A stretch of 64,000 nt of DNA from Saprospiraceae bacterium (lineage in GTDB: Bacteria > Bacteroidota > Bacteroidia > Chitinophagales > Saprospiraceae), in NCBI GenBank assembly GCA_016714765.1, contig JADKCF010000017.1, forward strand, positions 21,419 through 85,418, in the 5' to 3' direction. A program made the translations under genes and the position numbers. The notes under the pieces were generated by a model. The model saw only the letters and a list, made by a program, of their open reading frames with translations. It ran no database searches and was not told where the DNA came from. This document shows positions 1 through 9,307 of the stretch, in pieces; position 1 is the stretch's first letter, and the number at the start of each line of letters is the position of its first letter.

Positions 1-2481
1 CATATGCGGTTTTTTCTTTTTCTTTCCTGATATCTTTCAGTTTTTTAATGTCATTTTTGACATAATAAGTAATTACAGCACCCATTTCAGGATTGGGTGT
101 GTTATAGAAGCTGCTTCCCAGGTGACCTTTATCCCTTAGTCCAAGTGGTAGTCTCGGAATGTACATTAATGCATCTTTTATAGGTGCAATATAAGCTTCC
201 TTCTCCAGATCGTCCTTTTTGATATGTCGTAGTGGTGTGTAATCATCCAGAACATAAAATCCACGCCCAAAAGTAGCCAGTACCAGATCATTTTCTCTTC
301 TTTGTATTTCTATATCTCTGACAGCAACAGTAGGCAAACCACTACCTAGTTTCAACCAACCCGCACCGCCGTTGGAGCTGAAATAACATCCAAACTCTGT
401 CCCTGCAAACAATAAATCTTTATCCACATGATCCTCAGCTATAGTATAAACACTCCCTCTCACCGGTAAGTCCGAGGCAATGCTTTTCCACGATTTACCA
501 CTATCAGACGTCTTGAGTACATAAGGCTTAAAGTCACCGTACCTGTGGTGATTAAAACATACATAAGCTGTGCTTTTGTCGTGAAGTGATGCTATGATTT
601 GGTGTACATAACTCATAGTCGGTACTCCGGGCAGATTATCGAACTTAGACCAGGTTTTACCACCATCAGTAGTCAATTGGATCAATCCGTCGTCTGTACC
701 TACCCATATGATATTTTCATCCAGTTTGGATTCTGCAATACTGGTAGTCTGCCCAAAAATATCAGTACTTTGATTCTTTGCGATGGCATCGACTGACCAT
801 ATTTTGCCCATAACTTCCATCTTGTTTCTATCTATCTGTCTACTCAGATCGGGACTGATGACCTTCCAGCTATTACCCTGATCATCTGTCCTGAATATCT
901 TGTTGGCACCAAAGTACAATCTTTTATTATCAAACTGACTTATGAAGAGTGGAGCATCCCAGTTCCATCTGTATGCTTCATCATTTTCGCCTTCTATCGG
1001 TTTTATAGGCAGATATTCACCACTTTTGCGGTCAAACCTTACCAATCCACCATACTGGCTTTGGGCATAGATGATATCGGGGTTGCTTTGATCGACTTGT
1101 GTCTCAAAGCCATCTCCAAGTGATGTCACGTACCAATCTGCATTGGTGATACCATTGGCAGAGGTAGTGCGGCTAGGTCCTCCCAGGCTCAGGTTGTCCT
1201 GGGTTCCACCATGCACACCATAAAATGGATAAGCATTATCAGTACTGACTTTGTAAAACTGGGTTACAGGCAGATTGTCTTTATAATGGTATGTTTTGGC
1301 GTGGTCATAAGTCTCATAAATACCTCCGTCACAACCGACCAAAAAGTGGTTGGGATCTTTGGGGTCTACCCATATAGCATGATTATCTATATGTTTGTTG
1401 ATCTCACCGAGATTTGAGGTCGTTTTACCACCATCATAACTGACTTTGTAGTAAGTATCTGTGATATATATTTTATCTGCATCATGTGGGTCACAGCTAA
1501 GCTCCTGATAATAATTGCCTGAGGTAAATGTTCCGCTTCTTTTTTCCCAGCTGGCACCTTTGTTATTAGTTCGGTAAATGCCACCTTTACCGTCTTTGGC
1601 TTCTACTACTGCATACAGTATGTCAGGATTGATAGGACTGATGTCGATGCCTATCCTTCCTATATCGCCTCAGGCAGGCCACCTTCTATTTTATTCCATG
1701 TAGCGCCGGCATCCACAGATTTATAGATTGCTGATTCCGGGCCACCACCGATGTAGGTATACACCTTTCGCATACGCTGATGAAAGGCTGCATACAGGAC
1801 TTTATTATCTACAGGGTCCATGACCAGATCATTGCATCCGGTGTAGGGACTTACTGACTTGACACATGTCCAGGACGCTCCACCATCTGTAGATTTGTAC
1901 ACCCCCCTTTCTCCCCCTTCATTCCACACTGGACCATATGCGGCTACAAAGATTACATTGGGGTCTTTGGGATCAATGATGATTTGTGATATATGCTCTG
2001 AATTCTTTAATCCCATGTTTTTCCATGTAGTACCTCCATCAGAGGATTTATATACACCATCTCCATAAGCAACAGATCTTTGATTGTTATTTTCTCCACT
2101 TCCAACCCATACAGTGGAACTATTATTTGGGTCCAGCGTGACGCAACCAATTGAATATGAACCTTCTCCGTCAAAAACCGGCTTGTAAGTGACCCCTCGA
2201 TTAGTAGTTTTCCATACACCACCTGAGGAGGTTGCCACATAATATTCACTATGATTCTTGGGATTGACAGCAAAGTCAGAAACTCGACCTGAAGTTACAG
2301 CAGGCCCTATAGACCTGAATGTCAATGCTGAAAATGTACCTGCATTATATTTATCCTCTTTTTTTTCGGGGTGGAACACTGTTTTATCATTCTGCTTTTC
2401 TGCTTTCTTTTGCCCAAACAGGAAGGTGGCAGTAAAAAATACGAAAACAAAAGTGGACCATTTTAGAATACTAGTTGTCAT
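1..2481 (-). CDS. VPS10/sortilin-like BNR beta-propeller protein, partial and frameshifted
   Basis: Exported beta-propeller protein of the family often labelled glycosyl hydrolase or VPS10-domain protein; no catalytic role can be read from the sequence. From the ATG at 2481 there is a signal peptide (hydrophobic stretch ending LFGQ), then repeated Asp-box motifs such as KSSDGGTTW, KSTDGGASW, KSVDAGATW, KTSDSGKSW and SSNGGAGW, the hallmark of BNR/sortilin propellers. An upstream ATG at 2538 would put a non-signal-like leader in front. The frame breaks near 1667: GGLPE runs into a stop, but restoring one G gives GGLPEGDIGRIGIDISPINP, and the frame then stays open to the left edge (about 820 residues visible). 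The C-terminus lies outside the window. It is separated from the next gene by a long AT-rich spacer. Confidence 0.85.
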
Positions 2482-2538
2482 TGGTGTTGGATTTAATAAA
2501 TTTTTTAATAACAAATTGAAAGTAAAACATATTTTCAT

Positions 2539-3045
2539 CGATTTTTCTACGGACTTAGTCTAATAAGTAAACCTTATGTTGCTATAATTTTTACTTAATG
2601 TCTATTTTGCCCTTCTAAATAATTTTTAAAGGGGACTTAAGGTTTGCTATTGTAAAAGTAAGTCACATTTTTTGATTTTAAATAAAATGATAAATAAAAG
2701 TAAAAAAAAATTGATATTGATTTGTGACTATTTAAAATGTTAAAAGTCTAAAAGTTTGAAAAAGTCCTATTTAGGTAGTTGTGCTTCTGATGAGAAGTAC
2801 ATGTAAAGTGATAATCGACACCCGTTAATGTTGTTTCATTGCTTTTTATTTAAATTTTTTTTTGCTACTCTGATGGTGGTCAAGATTAGCCTGTTTACAT
2901 TTCTGTAACTTATCTTACGTAAAGATGAGTTCGTGCAATGTTAATGGGTAAAGGACAATATGTTAAGAATTTAGGAAAATGTACATAAGTTTAACCCTCT
3001 TTTGTATAGATTTGAATTGAAAAATTGATTGAAAATATTTTAGAA
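2539..3045. other. AT-rich intergenic spacer between divergent genes
   Basis: About 500 bases without a credible gene. It separates the divergent propeller gene and the LuxR-type regulator, so it should hold both promoters. A TAGATTTG box at 3007-3014 fits the Bacteroidota -7 consensus TAnnTTTG, but no convincing TTTG partner was seen upstream. No tRNA or clear hairpin was noticed. Confidence 0.5.
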
Positions 3046-3699
3046 ATGATGAATGTAGCTCTCTTAGGAGATGATATTGTATTATTGGAAGAGATTTCTG
3101 ATATACTGGATAATGCTGAGGATGTAAAAATTATTCATATGGGTAATAATCTTCAAAAATTTATTTCAGGGGAATATTGCAACCAGACAAATGTAGTGAT
3201 TCTGGATTATTCCAAACCACTTAATGAGTATAAAATAATAGTTGACAGTCTTAAAAATTGTAATCAGGAAATCAAAATTACTATGCTGCTCGGTATAGAT
3301 AATGAGAAAAACTGGCTTGAAATATTATCCTGTGGTGCAGATAGCTATATCGAGCGCAATGTGGATCAAAATATATGTGTTAATTATTTGAGAGAATTAA
3401 ACACCAGTGGCAATTTTATTTCTACCAAGATTACTGGTGAAATATTGAACTATTTCAAAAACCATGTTATTTCCAGTGAAGTGTATCATTTGCCTGTCAT
3501 GTGTTACAATGTGTTGAGTTTTTTGTCCAAGGGAATGAAATATGAAGAAATAGCAGAAAATATGGAGGTTTCTATCAATGTTGTACGATATTATATCAAG
3601 CAAATCTATAAAATACTGGAGGTGGACAATAAAGGTGGTGCTATCTCCCTGTTTCTTAAGGGAAATGTAAAGCTGAAATCCAAAAATAGCATACACTAA
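3046..3699 (+). CDS. LuxR-type response regulator with atypical receiver
   Basis: NarL/FixJ-like regulator of about 217 residues. The N-terminal half resembles a receiver: an acidic pair D9-D10 and a candidate phospho-acceptor D54 in VVILDYSKP. The position where the conserved Lys normally sits (GAxGYLLK-type motif) reads GADSYIERN, so the usual signalling Lys appears to be Arg or absent. The C-terminal part is a LuxR helix-turn-helix (LSKGMKYEEIAENMEVSINV, then VRYYIKQIYKIL). The start is taken at the tandem ATG ATG at 3046/3049; a TTG at 3025 is in frame but unnecessary. No sensor kinase lies next to it, so its input and targets are unknown. Base composition is more AT-rich than in purD downstream. 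Confidence 0.75.
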   Translation: MMNVALLGDDIVLLEEISDILDNAEDVKIIHMGNNLQKFISGEYCNQTNVVILDYSKPLNEYKIIVDSLKNCNQEIKITMLLGIDNEKNWLEILSCGADSYIERNVDQNICVNYLRELNTSGNFISTKITGEILNYFKNHVISSEVYHLPVMCYNVLSFLSKGMKYEEIAENMEVSINVVRYYIKQIYKILEVDNKGGAISLFLKGNVKLKSKNSIH

Positions 3700-3871
3700 A
3701 CAGGTTGGTAATCAGTATTTTAGAGAAACAAAAGATTGCCTTACTGCACTATTGATCCTATCCCGGATTCAATTATTGGTATATTTTTCAGCACAAGTTT
3801 TATATTTTTTATGAGCCTGTTAGACTGTCAAGGTTAAAGTGGTTATTTTTGCCCGACGCAAATAATAAAAA

Positions 3872-5137
3872 ATGAATATACTTATCATTGGCAATGGTGG
3901 CAGAGAGCATACTTTGGCATGGAAAATTTCACAAAGCCCTAAATGTACTCAGTTATTTATAGCTCCGGGGAATGCAGGCACTGCTTTATGTGGTAAAAAC
4001 GTTCCCATAGAAGTTACAGATATCTCCGGCATCAGACAATTTTGTGTTGATAACAAAGTCGAACTCGTTGTTGTAGGGCCTGAAGGTCCATTGGTAGATG
4101 GTGTCACTGATGCATTTCGCAATGAAGATACAAGACATATAGGTATTATAGGACCTAGTGCATATGCAGCAAATCTGGAAGGAAGTAAGGCATTTGCTAA
4201 AAAATTTATGCAAAAATACAAGATTCCTACGGCTGCTTACCTGGAGGTAACTCGAGACAATCTACAAGAGGGTATTTCTTTTTTAAAGAGCTTGTCGCCG
4301 CCCTATGTGCTTAAAGCAGATGGGCTGGCCGCAGGTAAAGGTGTTCTCATTCTTGATGATTTGGGCGATGCTTGCCGTCAACTATTGGAAATGGTGGACG
4401 GGAAATTTGGTCAGGCATCTTATAAAGTCGTTATAGAAGAATTCCTCGATGGGATAGAGTTTTCTGTGTTTGCACTCACAGATGGAGTACAATACATCAT
4501 GCTGCCTGAAGCCAAAGATTATAAACGGGCAGGGGTAGGGGACACGGGCCTCAATACGGGAGGTATGGGAGCTATATCGCCGGTACCCTTTGTTGATAAA
4601 GCCTTATGGCAAAAGGTGATGCAACGTATTGTCGAACCAACCATAAATGGAATCAGGAATGAAGGGATGGATTATGTAGGTTTTGTTTTTTTTGGGCTTA
4701 TAAGGGTCGGAGATAATCCTTATGTCATAGAGTATAACTGTAGGCTGGGAGATCCGGAAACTGAGGTGATCATACCCCGAATAAACAATGACATAGTGGA
4801 CGTTTTGATGGCTGCGGTAAGTGGACAGTTAAGTTCAATACAAATGGATATAAATGAAGATGCTGCAGCCACAGTGATGATCGTGTCTGGAGGATACCCT
4901 GAGGAGTACAGCAAGCATAAAGTGATATTGCACTCGGATGAGATAAAGACTAGCCTTGTTTTCCATGCAGGCACAACAGAACTTGGCGGTAAAATCGTGA
5001 CCAATGGTGGAAGAGTGATCGCAGTGACTACACTGGATCCTGATTTTCGGAAAGCTGTCAAGGTCTCACTTTCCAATGCTCAGGTCATAGAATTTGATGG
5101 AAAGTATTACAGGTCAGACATAGGATTTGATCTTTAA
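3872..5137 (+). CDS. purD: phosphoribosylamine-glycine ligase
   Basis: Cytosolic ATP-grasp enzyme that joins phosphoribosylamine and glycine in step 2 of de novo purine synthesis. It has the family's usual length (421 aa). Landmarks in order: N-terminal IGNGGREHTLAWK, GPEGPLVDG, the ATP-grasp lid KADGLAAGKGVLI near residue 150, NTGGMGAISP, and the metal/ATP signature EYNCRLGDPETEV near residue 290. No other pur gene is adjacent. murF-alr follows only 19 bases after the stop, suggesting co-transcription. A possible -7 box TATTTTTG lies at 3844-3851, about 20 bases before the ATG, without a clear -33 partner. Confidence 0.97.
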   Translation: MNILIIGNGGREHTLAWKISQSPKCTQLFIAPGNAGTALCGKNVPIEVTDISGIRQFCVDNKVELVVVGPEGPLVDGVTDAFRNEDTRHIGIIGPSAYAANLEGSKAFAKKFMQKYKIPTAAYLEVTRDNLQEGISFLKSLSPPYVLKADGLAAGKGVLILDDLGDACRQLLEMVDGKFGQASYKVVIEEFLDGIEFSVFALTDGVQYIMLPEAKDYKRAGVGDTGLNTGGMGAISPVPFVDKALWQKVMQRIVEPTINGIRNEGMDYVGFVFFGLIRVGDNPYVIEYNCRLGDPETEVIIPRINNDIVDVLMAAVSGQLSSIQMDINEDAAATVMIVSGGYPEEYSKHKVILHSDEIKTSLVFHAGTTELGGKIVTNGGRVIAVTTLDPDFRKAVKVSLSNAQVIEFDGKYYRSDIGFDL

Positions 5138-5156
5138 AAGTCTAAAAAATTTTAAA

Positions 5157-7634
5157 ATGATGTATTCAGCTCTTGATGTTGCCCATATTTTACAGTCGGA
5201 CCCGCAGCTTCTTTCTGATAAAGATGCCATGATTTCCTATCTGACAATGGATACCAGAAAGATAGAAAAACCATCCCAAACCATATTTTTTGCCCTATCC
5301 GGGAGTATGCACGATGGCCACGATTTTATACACGAGGCATTGGATAAAGGCATAAAGAGTATTGTAGTTGAGAAAAATCCAGGTTTTCTTTCAGGTCATA
5401 TCAATGTATTTATTGTAAAAAACAGCCTGAAAGCAATGCAAATACTGGCCGCTTACCACAGGTCAAAATTTCCTGATTTGGCTGTCATTGGGATAACAGG
5501 TAGCAACGGTAAGACAACTATAAAAGAGTGGCTTTATCAGATGATCCATGACCGACAGGTTGTGAAAAGCCCAAAGAGCTACAATTCGCAAACCGGTGTA
5601 GCATTGTCAGTCTGGCAGATAAAAGAGGGCGATGAACTGGGGATTTTTGAAGCCGGGATATCGCAGCCTAACGAAATGCAGGCACTGGCCGAAATGATCA
5701 AACCTGGTATTGGCTTGTTTACTTTGCTGGGTGATGCTCACGCAGAGGGATTTAGTAATCTGGCAGAAAAACTCAATGAAAAACTGGTACTTTTTAAAGA
5801 TTGTCATACCATTATTTTTGAAGAGGACGATCTCATAGTAAGTATGGCTATCAGAGAGAAATTTGATGACAAAAAGCTTTTAAGCTGGGGTTGGAATCAA
5901 AATGCAACTTTGTTTAGAATCGCAGAAATCCAGAAATCCAACTATCAGACAAAAGTTACTATAATATATAAGAATATTGAAGAGGAATTTATCATTCCAT
6001 TTTCAGATACTGCTTCGATAGAAAATGCCATGCACTGTATAGCTGTTCTGATGTATTTGGAATTTTCACTTACAGACATTAGGGATGGACTGCACAAGTT
6101 ACAGAATATTCCTATGCGGCTTGAGATGAAAAATGGTATATACAGCAGTATTCTTGTAAATGACACGTATAATGCAGATATTCAATCTTTTAAGATAGCA
6201 TTGGAGTTTTTAACCCAGCAAGCTGGAGCCAAGGAGAAAGTGGTAATAGTTTCGGATTTTTTGCAGACAGGGCTGGATATTGACGCCCTCAATAATCAAT
6301 TGTCCAACCTCATTCATCAGCACAATATCTCTCATGTCATCGGAGTAGGAAGCAAGGTATCCCAATTGGAAAAATTTCTGGATCCATTCATTCTTTTTAC
6401 GTCTGCATCCTCTACTGACGAATTGATCAGAAAGCTACCTGAGATCAACGTCAGTCACAAAGCTATACTGGTCAAAGGAGCCAGAACATTCCAGTTGGAA
6501 AAAGTAATCAATGCTCTTTCTGATAAAGCGCATACGGCTACTCTGGAAACAGACATGCAAGCCATCGAACATAATCTTAAGATATTTTCTCAACAATTGA
6601 CTCCCGGAACCCAGATCATCGCGGTAATAAAAGCTTCAGCCTACGGAAGTGGTAGTGAAGAGTTGGCAAGATTTCTGGAATTTAAAAAAGTAGGTTACCT
6701 GGCTGTGGCCTTCATCGACGAAGGTGTACAGTTGCGAAAAGCGGGCATATTACTGCCTGTCATTATCCTTAATCCGGACAGAAACGGGGTTGTAGATATG
6801 ATGAAATATGAGCTGGAACCGGAAGTGTACAGTATCGAGCAGCTCAAAGAAATTGCATCGCTCATAGCCACTGACGGCCTTCAAAATTTTAACTTACATA
6901 TCAAACTGGATACAGGCATGCATAGACTTGGGTTTATGGAGGCCGATCTGGTCGAACTGTGTGATATATTAAGGGAGCATAAAAGCCAACTGATAGTAAA
7001 GTCTATTTTCAGTCACCTCAGCAGCAGTGAAGATCCCGGCGACGATGATTATACACATACTCAGGCAGAAAAGCTAAATTCTTCCTACCGATATATTGTA
7101 AGTAAAATAGGATATGCACCCGCAAAACATATTTTGAATTCATCCGGAATTATCAGATTCCCTGAATACCATTTTGATTTGGTAAGGTTGGGTCTTGGTT
7201 TATACGGATTAGATAGCACTAATACGATAGGCAATAAGCTTGAAAAAGTACATACCTTGAAAGCAACAGTGGTGCAGATAAAATACATCACTAAAGAAGA
7301 CACAGTAGGTTATAACAGAAAAGGAAAACCAATCGCAAACGGTAAAATTGCTATTATCAATATAGGTTATGCTGATGGTCTCATGAGGTTGGCAGGCAAT
7401 AACCGGTATTCTGTAAGAATTCATGGTAAAGATTATCCAATCATTGGTAATGTGTGCATGGATCTGACGATCATAGATATAGGAGAGGCGGAAAATATTT
7501 TTGTCGGTGATGAAGCTATCATTTTTGGAAAGGATAAACCTGTAGAGTCACTGGCTGAAGTGTGTCAGACCATTCCGTATGAAATATTAAGCAGGATATC
7601 CAGCAGGGTAAGAAGGTTATATGTTCAAGGCTAA
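5157..7634 (+). CDS. murF-alr: bifunctional UDP-MurNAc-tripeptide:D-Ala-D-Ala ligase / alanine racemase
   Basis: Fusion of two peptidoglycan-precursor enzymes, as is usual in Bacteroidota. Residues 1 to about 450 are MurF: the Mur-ligase ATP loop GITGSNGKTTIKEW near 111, then the central and C-terminal domains (NDTYNADIQSFKIAL). From about 460 onward is a PLP-dependent alanine racemase: the PLP lysine in AVIKASAYGSG near 490, HLSSSEDP, and the catalytic tyrosine region VGYNRKGK near 717 followed by IGYADGLMR and IGNVCMDLT. One protein thus supplies D-Ala and adds D-Ala-D-Ala to the stem peptide. The ATG at 5157 is chosen because the in-frame TTG at 5127 would overlap purD. A strong hairpin follows the stop. 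Confidence 0.96.
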   Translation: MMYSALDVAHILQSDPQLLSDKDAMISYLTMDTRKIEKPSQTIFFALSGSMHDGHDFIHEALDKGIKSIVVEKNPGFLSGHINVFIVKNSLKAMQILAAYHRSKFPDLAVIGITGSNGKTTIKEWLYQMIHDRQVVKSPKSYNSQTGVALSVWQIKEGDELGIFEAGISQPNEMQALAEMIKPGIGLFTLLGDAHAEGFSNLAEKLNEKLVLFKDCHTIIFEEDDLIVSMAIREKFDDKKLLSWGWNQNATLFRIAEIQKSNYQTKVTIIYKNIEEEFIIPFSDTASIENAMHCIAVLMYLEFSLTDIRDGLHKLQNIPMRLEMKNGIYSSILVNDTYNADIQSFKIALEFLTQQAGAKEKVVIVSDFLQTGLDIDALNNQLSNLIHQHNISHVIGVGSKVSQLEKFLDPFILFTSASSTDELIRKLPEINVSHKAILVKGARTFQLEKVINALSDKAHTATLETDMQAIEHNLKIFSQQLTPGTQIIAVIKASAYGSGSEELARFLEFKKVGYLAVAFIDEGVQLRKAGILLPVIILNPDRNGVVDMMKYELEPEVYSIEQLKEIASLIATDGLQNFNLHIKLDTGMHRLGFMEADLVELCDILREHKSQLIVKSIFSHLSSSEDPGDDDYTHTQAEKLNSSYRYIVSKIGYAPAKHILNSSGIIRFPEYHFDLVRLGLGLYGLDSTNTIGNKLEKVHTLKATVVQIKYITKEDTVGYNRKGKPIANGKIAIINIGYADGLMRLAGNNRYSVRIHGKDYPIIGNVCMDLTIIDIGEAENIFVGDEAIIFGKDKPVESLAEVCQTIPYEILSRISSRVRRLYVQG

Positions 7635-7649
7635 AATCTAAATAAATGA

Positions 7650-7685
7650 AACCTCCTGCTATTGACTTTGCAAAAGCAGGAGGTT
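7650..7685. terminator. hairpin between convergent murF-alr and the DUF6249-like gene
   Basis: Perfect 10-bp inverted repeat AACCTCCTGC / GCAGGAGGTT (7650-7659 and 7676-7685) with a 16-base loop, placed between two converging genes. The flanks are AT-rich rather than a clean T tract, so intrinsic termination is likely but not certain. Confidence 0.65.
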
Positions 7686-7700
7686 ATATTGATGCTTGGA

Positions 7701-8060
7701 TTATACAGTGTCTTCATGATCAGAAAAAGTGTCTTTTACCTGATTTTTATTGACATAGTTATGATAAAATATCAATGAAAGCCCACCTAAGATAAGTATA
7801 CTCACAAAGACGCCTGCCGGTTCAGTATCGAAAACATTATCGATGATTAAGCCTGCCAATAAACCTAAGCCAACAGATAATAAAAAGAGGCCCAATTTTA
7901 ACGCATTGTTGGATTCGGTATCATTTTTATCAAAAATTTTAGCTGTTCGGCCACTGTTGATAAGCGCCATTCTTTCTGTGTGCCTGGTTTTCAGATATGA
8001 TACAATAAACACAATCATAGTAATAAAAAAACCTGTAATTCCGATGATTTCGCTTGCCAT
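7701..8060 (-). CDS. small integral membrane protein, DUF6249-like
   Basis: 119-residue inner-membrane protein of unknown function. An N-terminal helix (IIGITGFFITMIVFIVSYL) is followed by a short basic segment (RHTERMALINSGR) and two more hydrophobic helices (LGLFLLSVGLGLLAGLII, then VFVSILILGGLSLIF), ending in a polar acidic tail. The helix followed by an ERMALI-type amphipathic motif is typical of the DUF6249 group found beside ECF sigma factors in Bacteroidota; that family assignment is from memory. It is divergent from the sigma factor at 8197, with about 135 bases between their starts. Confidence 0.7.
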   Translation of the reverse strand: MASEIIGITGFFITMIVFIVSYLKTRHTERMALINSGRTAKIFDKNDTESNNALKLGLFLLSVGLGLLAGLIIDNVFDTEPAGVFVSILILGGLSLIFYHNYVNKNQVKDTFSDHEDTV

Positions 8061-8196
8061 ATTTATTTATTTTGTTTGTTCGAAATCATTACGAGTTTGT
8101 CAAAGATTAGGTTACAAAACATGGAAATAAAAATTCATAGACGGATTTTTGTAACGTAATTGCTCCTTGATTCGTATATTGCAGTAGATCATCAGT

Positions 8197-8745
8197 ATGA
8201 ATGAATTGCTCGTAGATAAAGGTTTTATTTCTCGCTTGAAAACAGGGGACAGCAAAAGTATCAAAGTATTTATGGATACTTATGGTCGCTTCATCTATCA
8301 TGTGACCTATAAGGTACTCCTTCAGGCGTCGGAAGCAGAAGAAGCTACTCAGGACACTATACTTAAAGTCATCAAAGCCCTGGATACTTATGATCTGAAG
8401 TCATCTTTTAAGGCATGGTGCTATACTATAGCATGGAGGACTGCGATAGATTACAAACGAAGGTTAAAATATACAGTGGATATCCATGAAGGTATGGAAG
8501 TCATCTCATCTGTAACTTCTGATGCCATCATCCATCAAAGTGAAACTCAAAGCAATATCAAAACGTTATTATCTCACCTGGACGAAGAGTCTCGTGTCAT
8601 TATCTCTCTGTATTACCTCGAAGAAAAGAATATCAGAGAACTGATAGACATCACAGGTCTCACTGAAAGCAATCTTAAAGTAAAATTATTCAGAGCAAGA
8701 AAAGAGTTAGCCAAACATGCCGGAAAATATTTTGAACAAATCTAA
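8197..8745 (+). CDS. ECF-type RNA polymerase sigma factor
   Basis: 182-residue extracytoplasmic-function sigma factor. Region 2 spans about residues 20-90 (YHVTYKVLLQASEAEEATQD, FKAWCYTIAWRTAIDYKR), and region 4 about 120-175 (HLDEESRVIISLYYLEEKN, then an HTH LTESNLKVKLFRARKEL). It should direct RNA polymerase to a regulon that cannot be inferred here. The next gene starts 9 bases after its stop and looks like its membrane-bound anti-sigma factor. Confidence 0.9.
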   Translation: MNELLVDKGFISRLKTGDSKSIKVFMDTYGRFIYHVTYKVLLQASEAEEATQDTILKVIKALDTYDLKSSFKAWCYTIAWRTAIDYKRRLKYTVDIHEGMEVISSVTSDAIIHQSETQSNIKTLLSHLDEESRVIISLYYLEEKNIRELIDITGLTESNLKVKLFRARKELAKHAGKYFEQI

Positions 8746-8754
8746 ATTTTGAAT

Positions 8755-9222
8755 ATGGAATCCTTAATCTGGAAATATATTGATGGTGAATGTAATAGTG
8801 ACGAAAAGGCACAAGTAGAACATCTGCTAAAAACTGATTTACATTTTTCTGAACAATTCAAACAAAGTTCTGAGCTGAACCTGCAGTTGCAACATTTTTC
8901 AACTGTGGAAATGAGCGAAGGTTTCAGACAAAAAATGGAAAACAAAATGATTTTAGAGTTAGCTGCTGCCTATCCGGCTCATCAGGAAATCATCACGATT
9001 TGGTGGAAAATAGGACTGTCATTGGCAGGTATTGGTTCCATTATCTTGGCGCTGAAGTATTCAGAAGGAGCATCGGTTATTTTTAATTTTATACCTGAAA
9101 TCAATGCAAGGATTATAACCATGGGAGCCTGGGTTGCAGTCGGGTTTGTATTGCTGATTAGCCTGGATAATATCATTGGCAAATGGAGTGAAATAAGTCG
9201 TACAACGGGTATGATGGTTTGA
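8755..9222 (+). CDS. putative membrane anti-sigma factor
   Basis: 155-residue protein directly downstream of the ECF sigma gene. The cytoplasmic N-terminus begins MESLIWKYIDGECNSDEKAQ, a layout typical of anti-sigma factors (W-x-Y-I-D-G-E then an acidic helix). Two hydrophobic helices follow (IGLSLAGIGSIILAL and MGAWVAVGFVLLISL). No zinc-binding HxxxCxxC motif is visible, so it is not a classical ZAS protein. The role is inferred from gene order. The ATG at 8755 is preferred over an in-frame TTG at 8749. Confidence 0.65.
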   Translation: MESLIWKYIDGECNSDEKAQVEHLLKTDLHFSEQFKQSSELNLQLQHFSTVEMSEGFRQKMENKMILELAAAYPAHQEIITIWWKIGLSLAGIGSIILALKYSEGASVIFNFIPEINARIITMGAWVAVGFVLLISLDNIIGKWSEISRTTGMMV

Positions 9223-9251
9223 CCCCGTTGCTTCAATAAAATAGTTTAAAA

Positions 9252-9285
9252 AAAAAGAGATTGTCTGATATGACAATCTCTTTTT
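9252..9285. terminator. bidirectional intrinsic terminator
   Basis: Perfect 14-bp stem AAAAAGAGATTGTC / GACAATCTCTTTTT with loop TGATAT, giving an A tract before and a T tract after. It separates the convergent anti-sigma gene and the TPR-PD40-SPOR gene. Confidence 0.9.
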
Positions 9286-9307
9286 ATATTTTAGCTTATT
9301 TGCAGGC

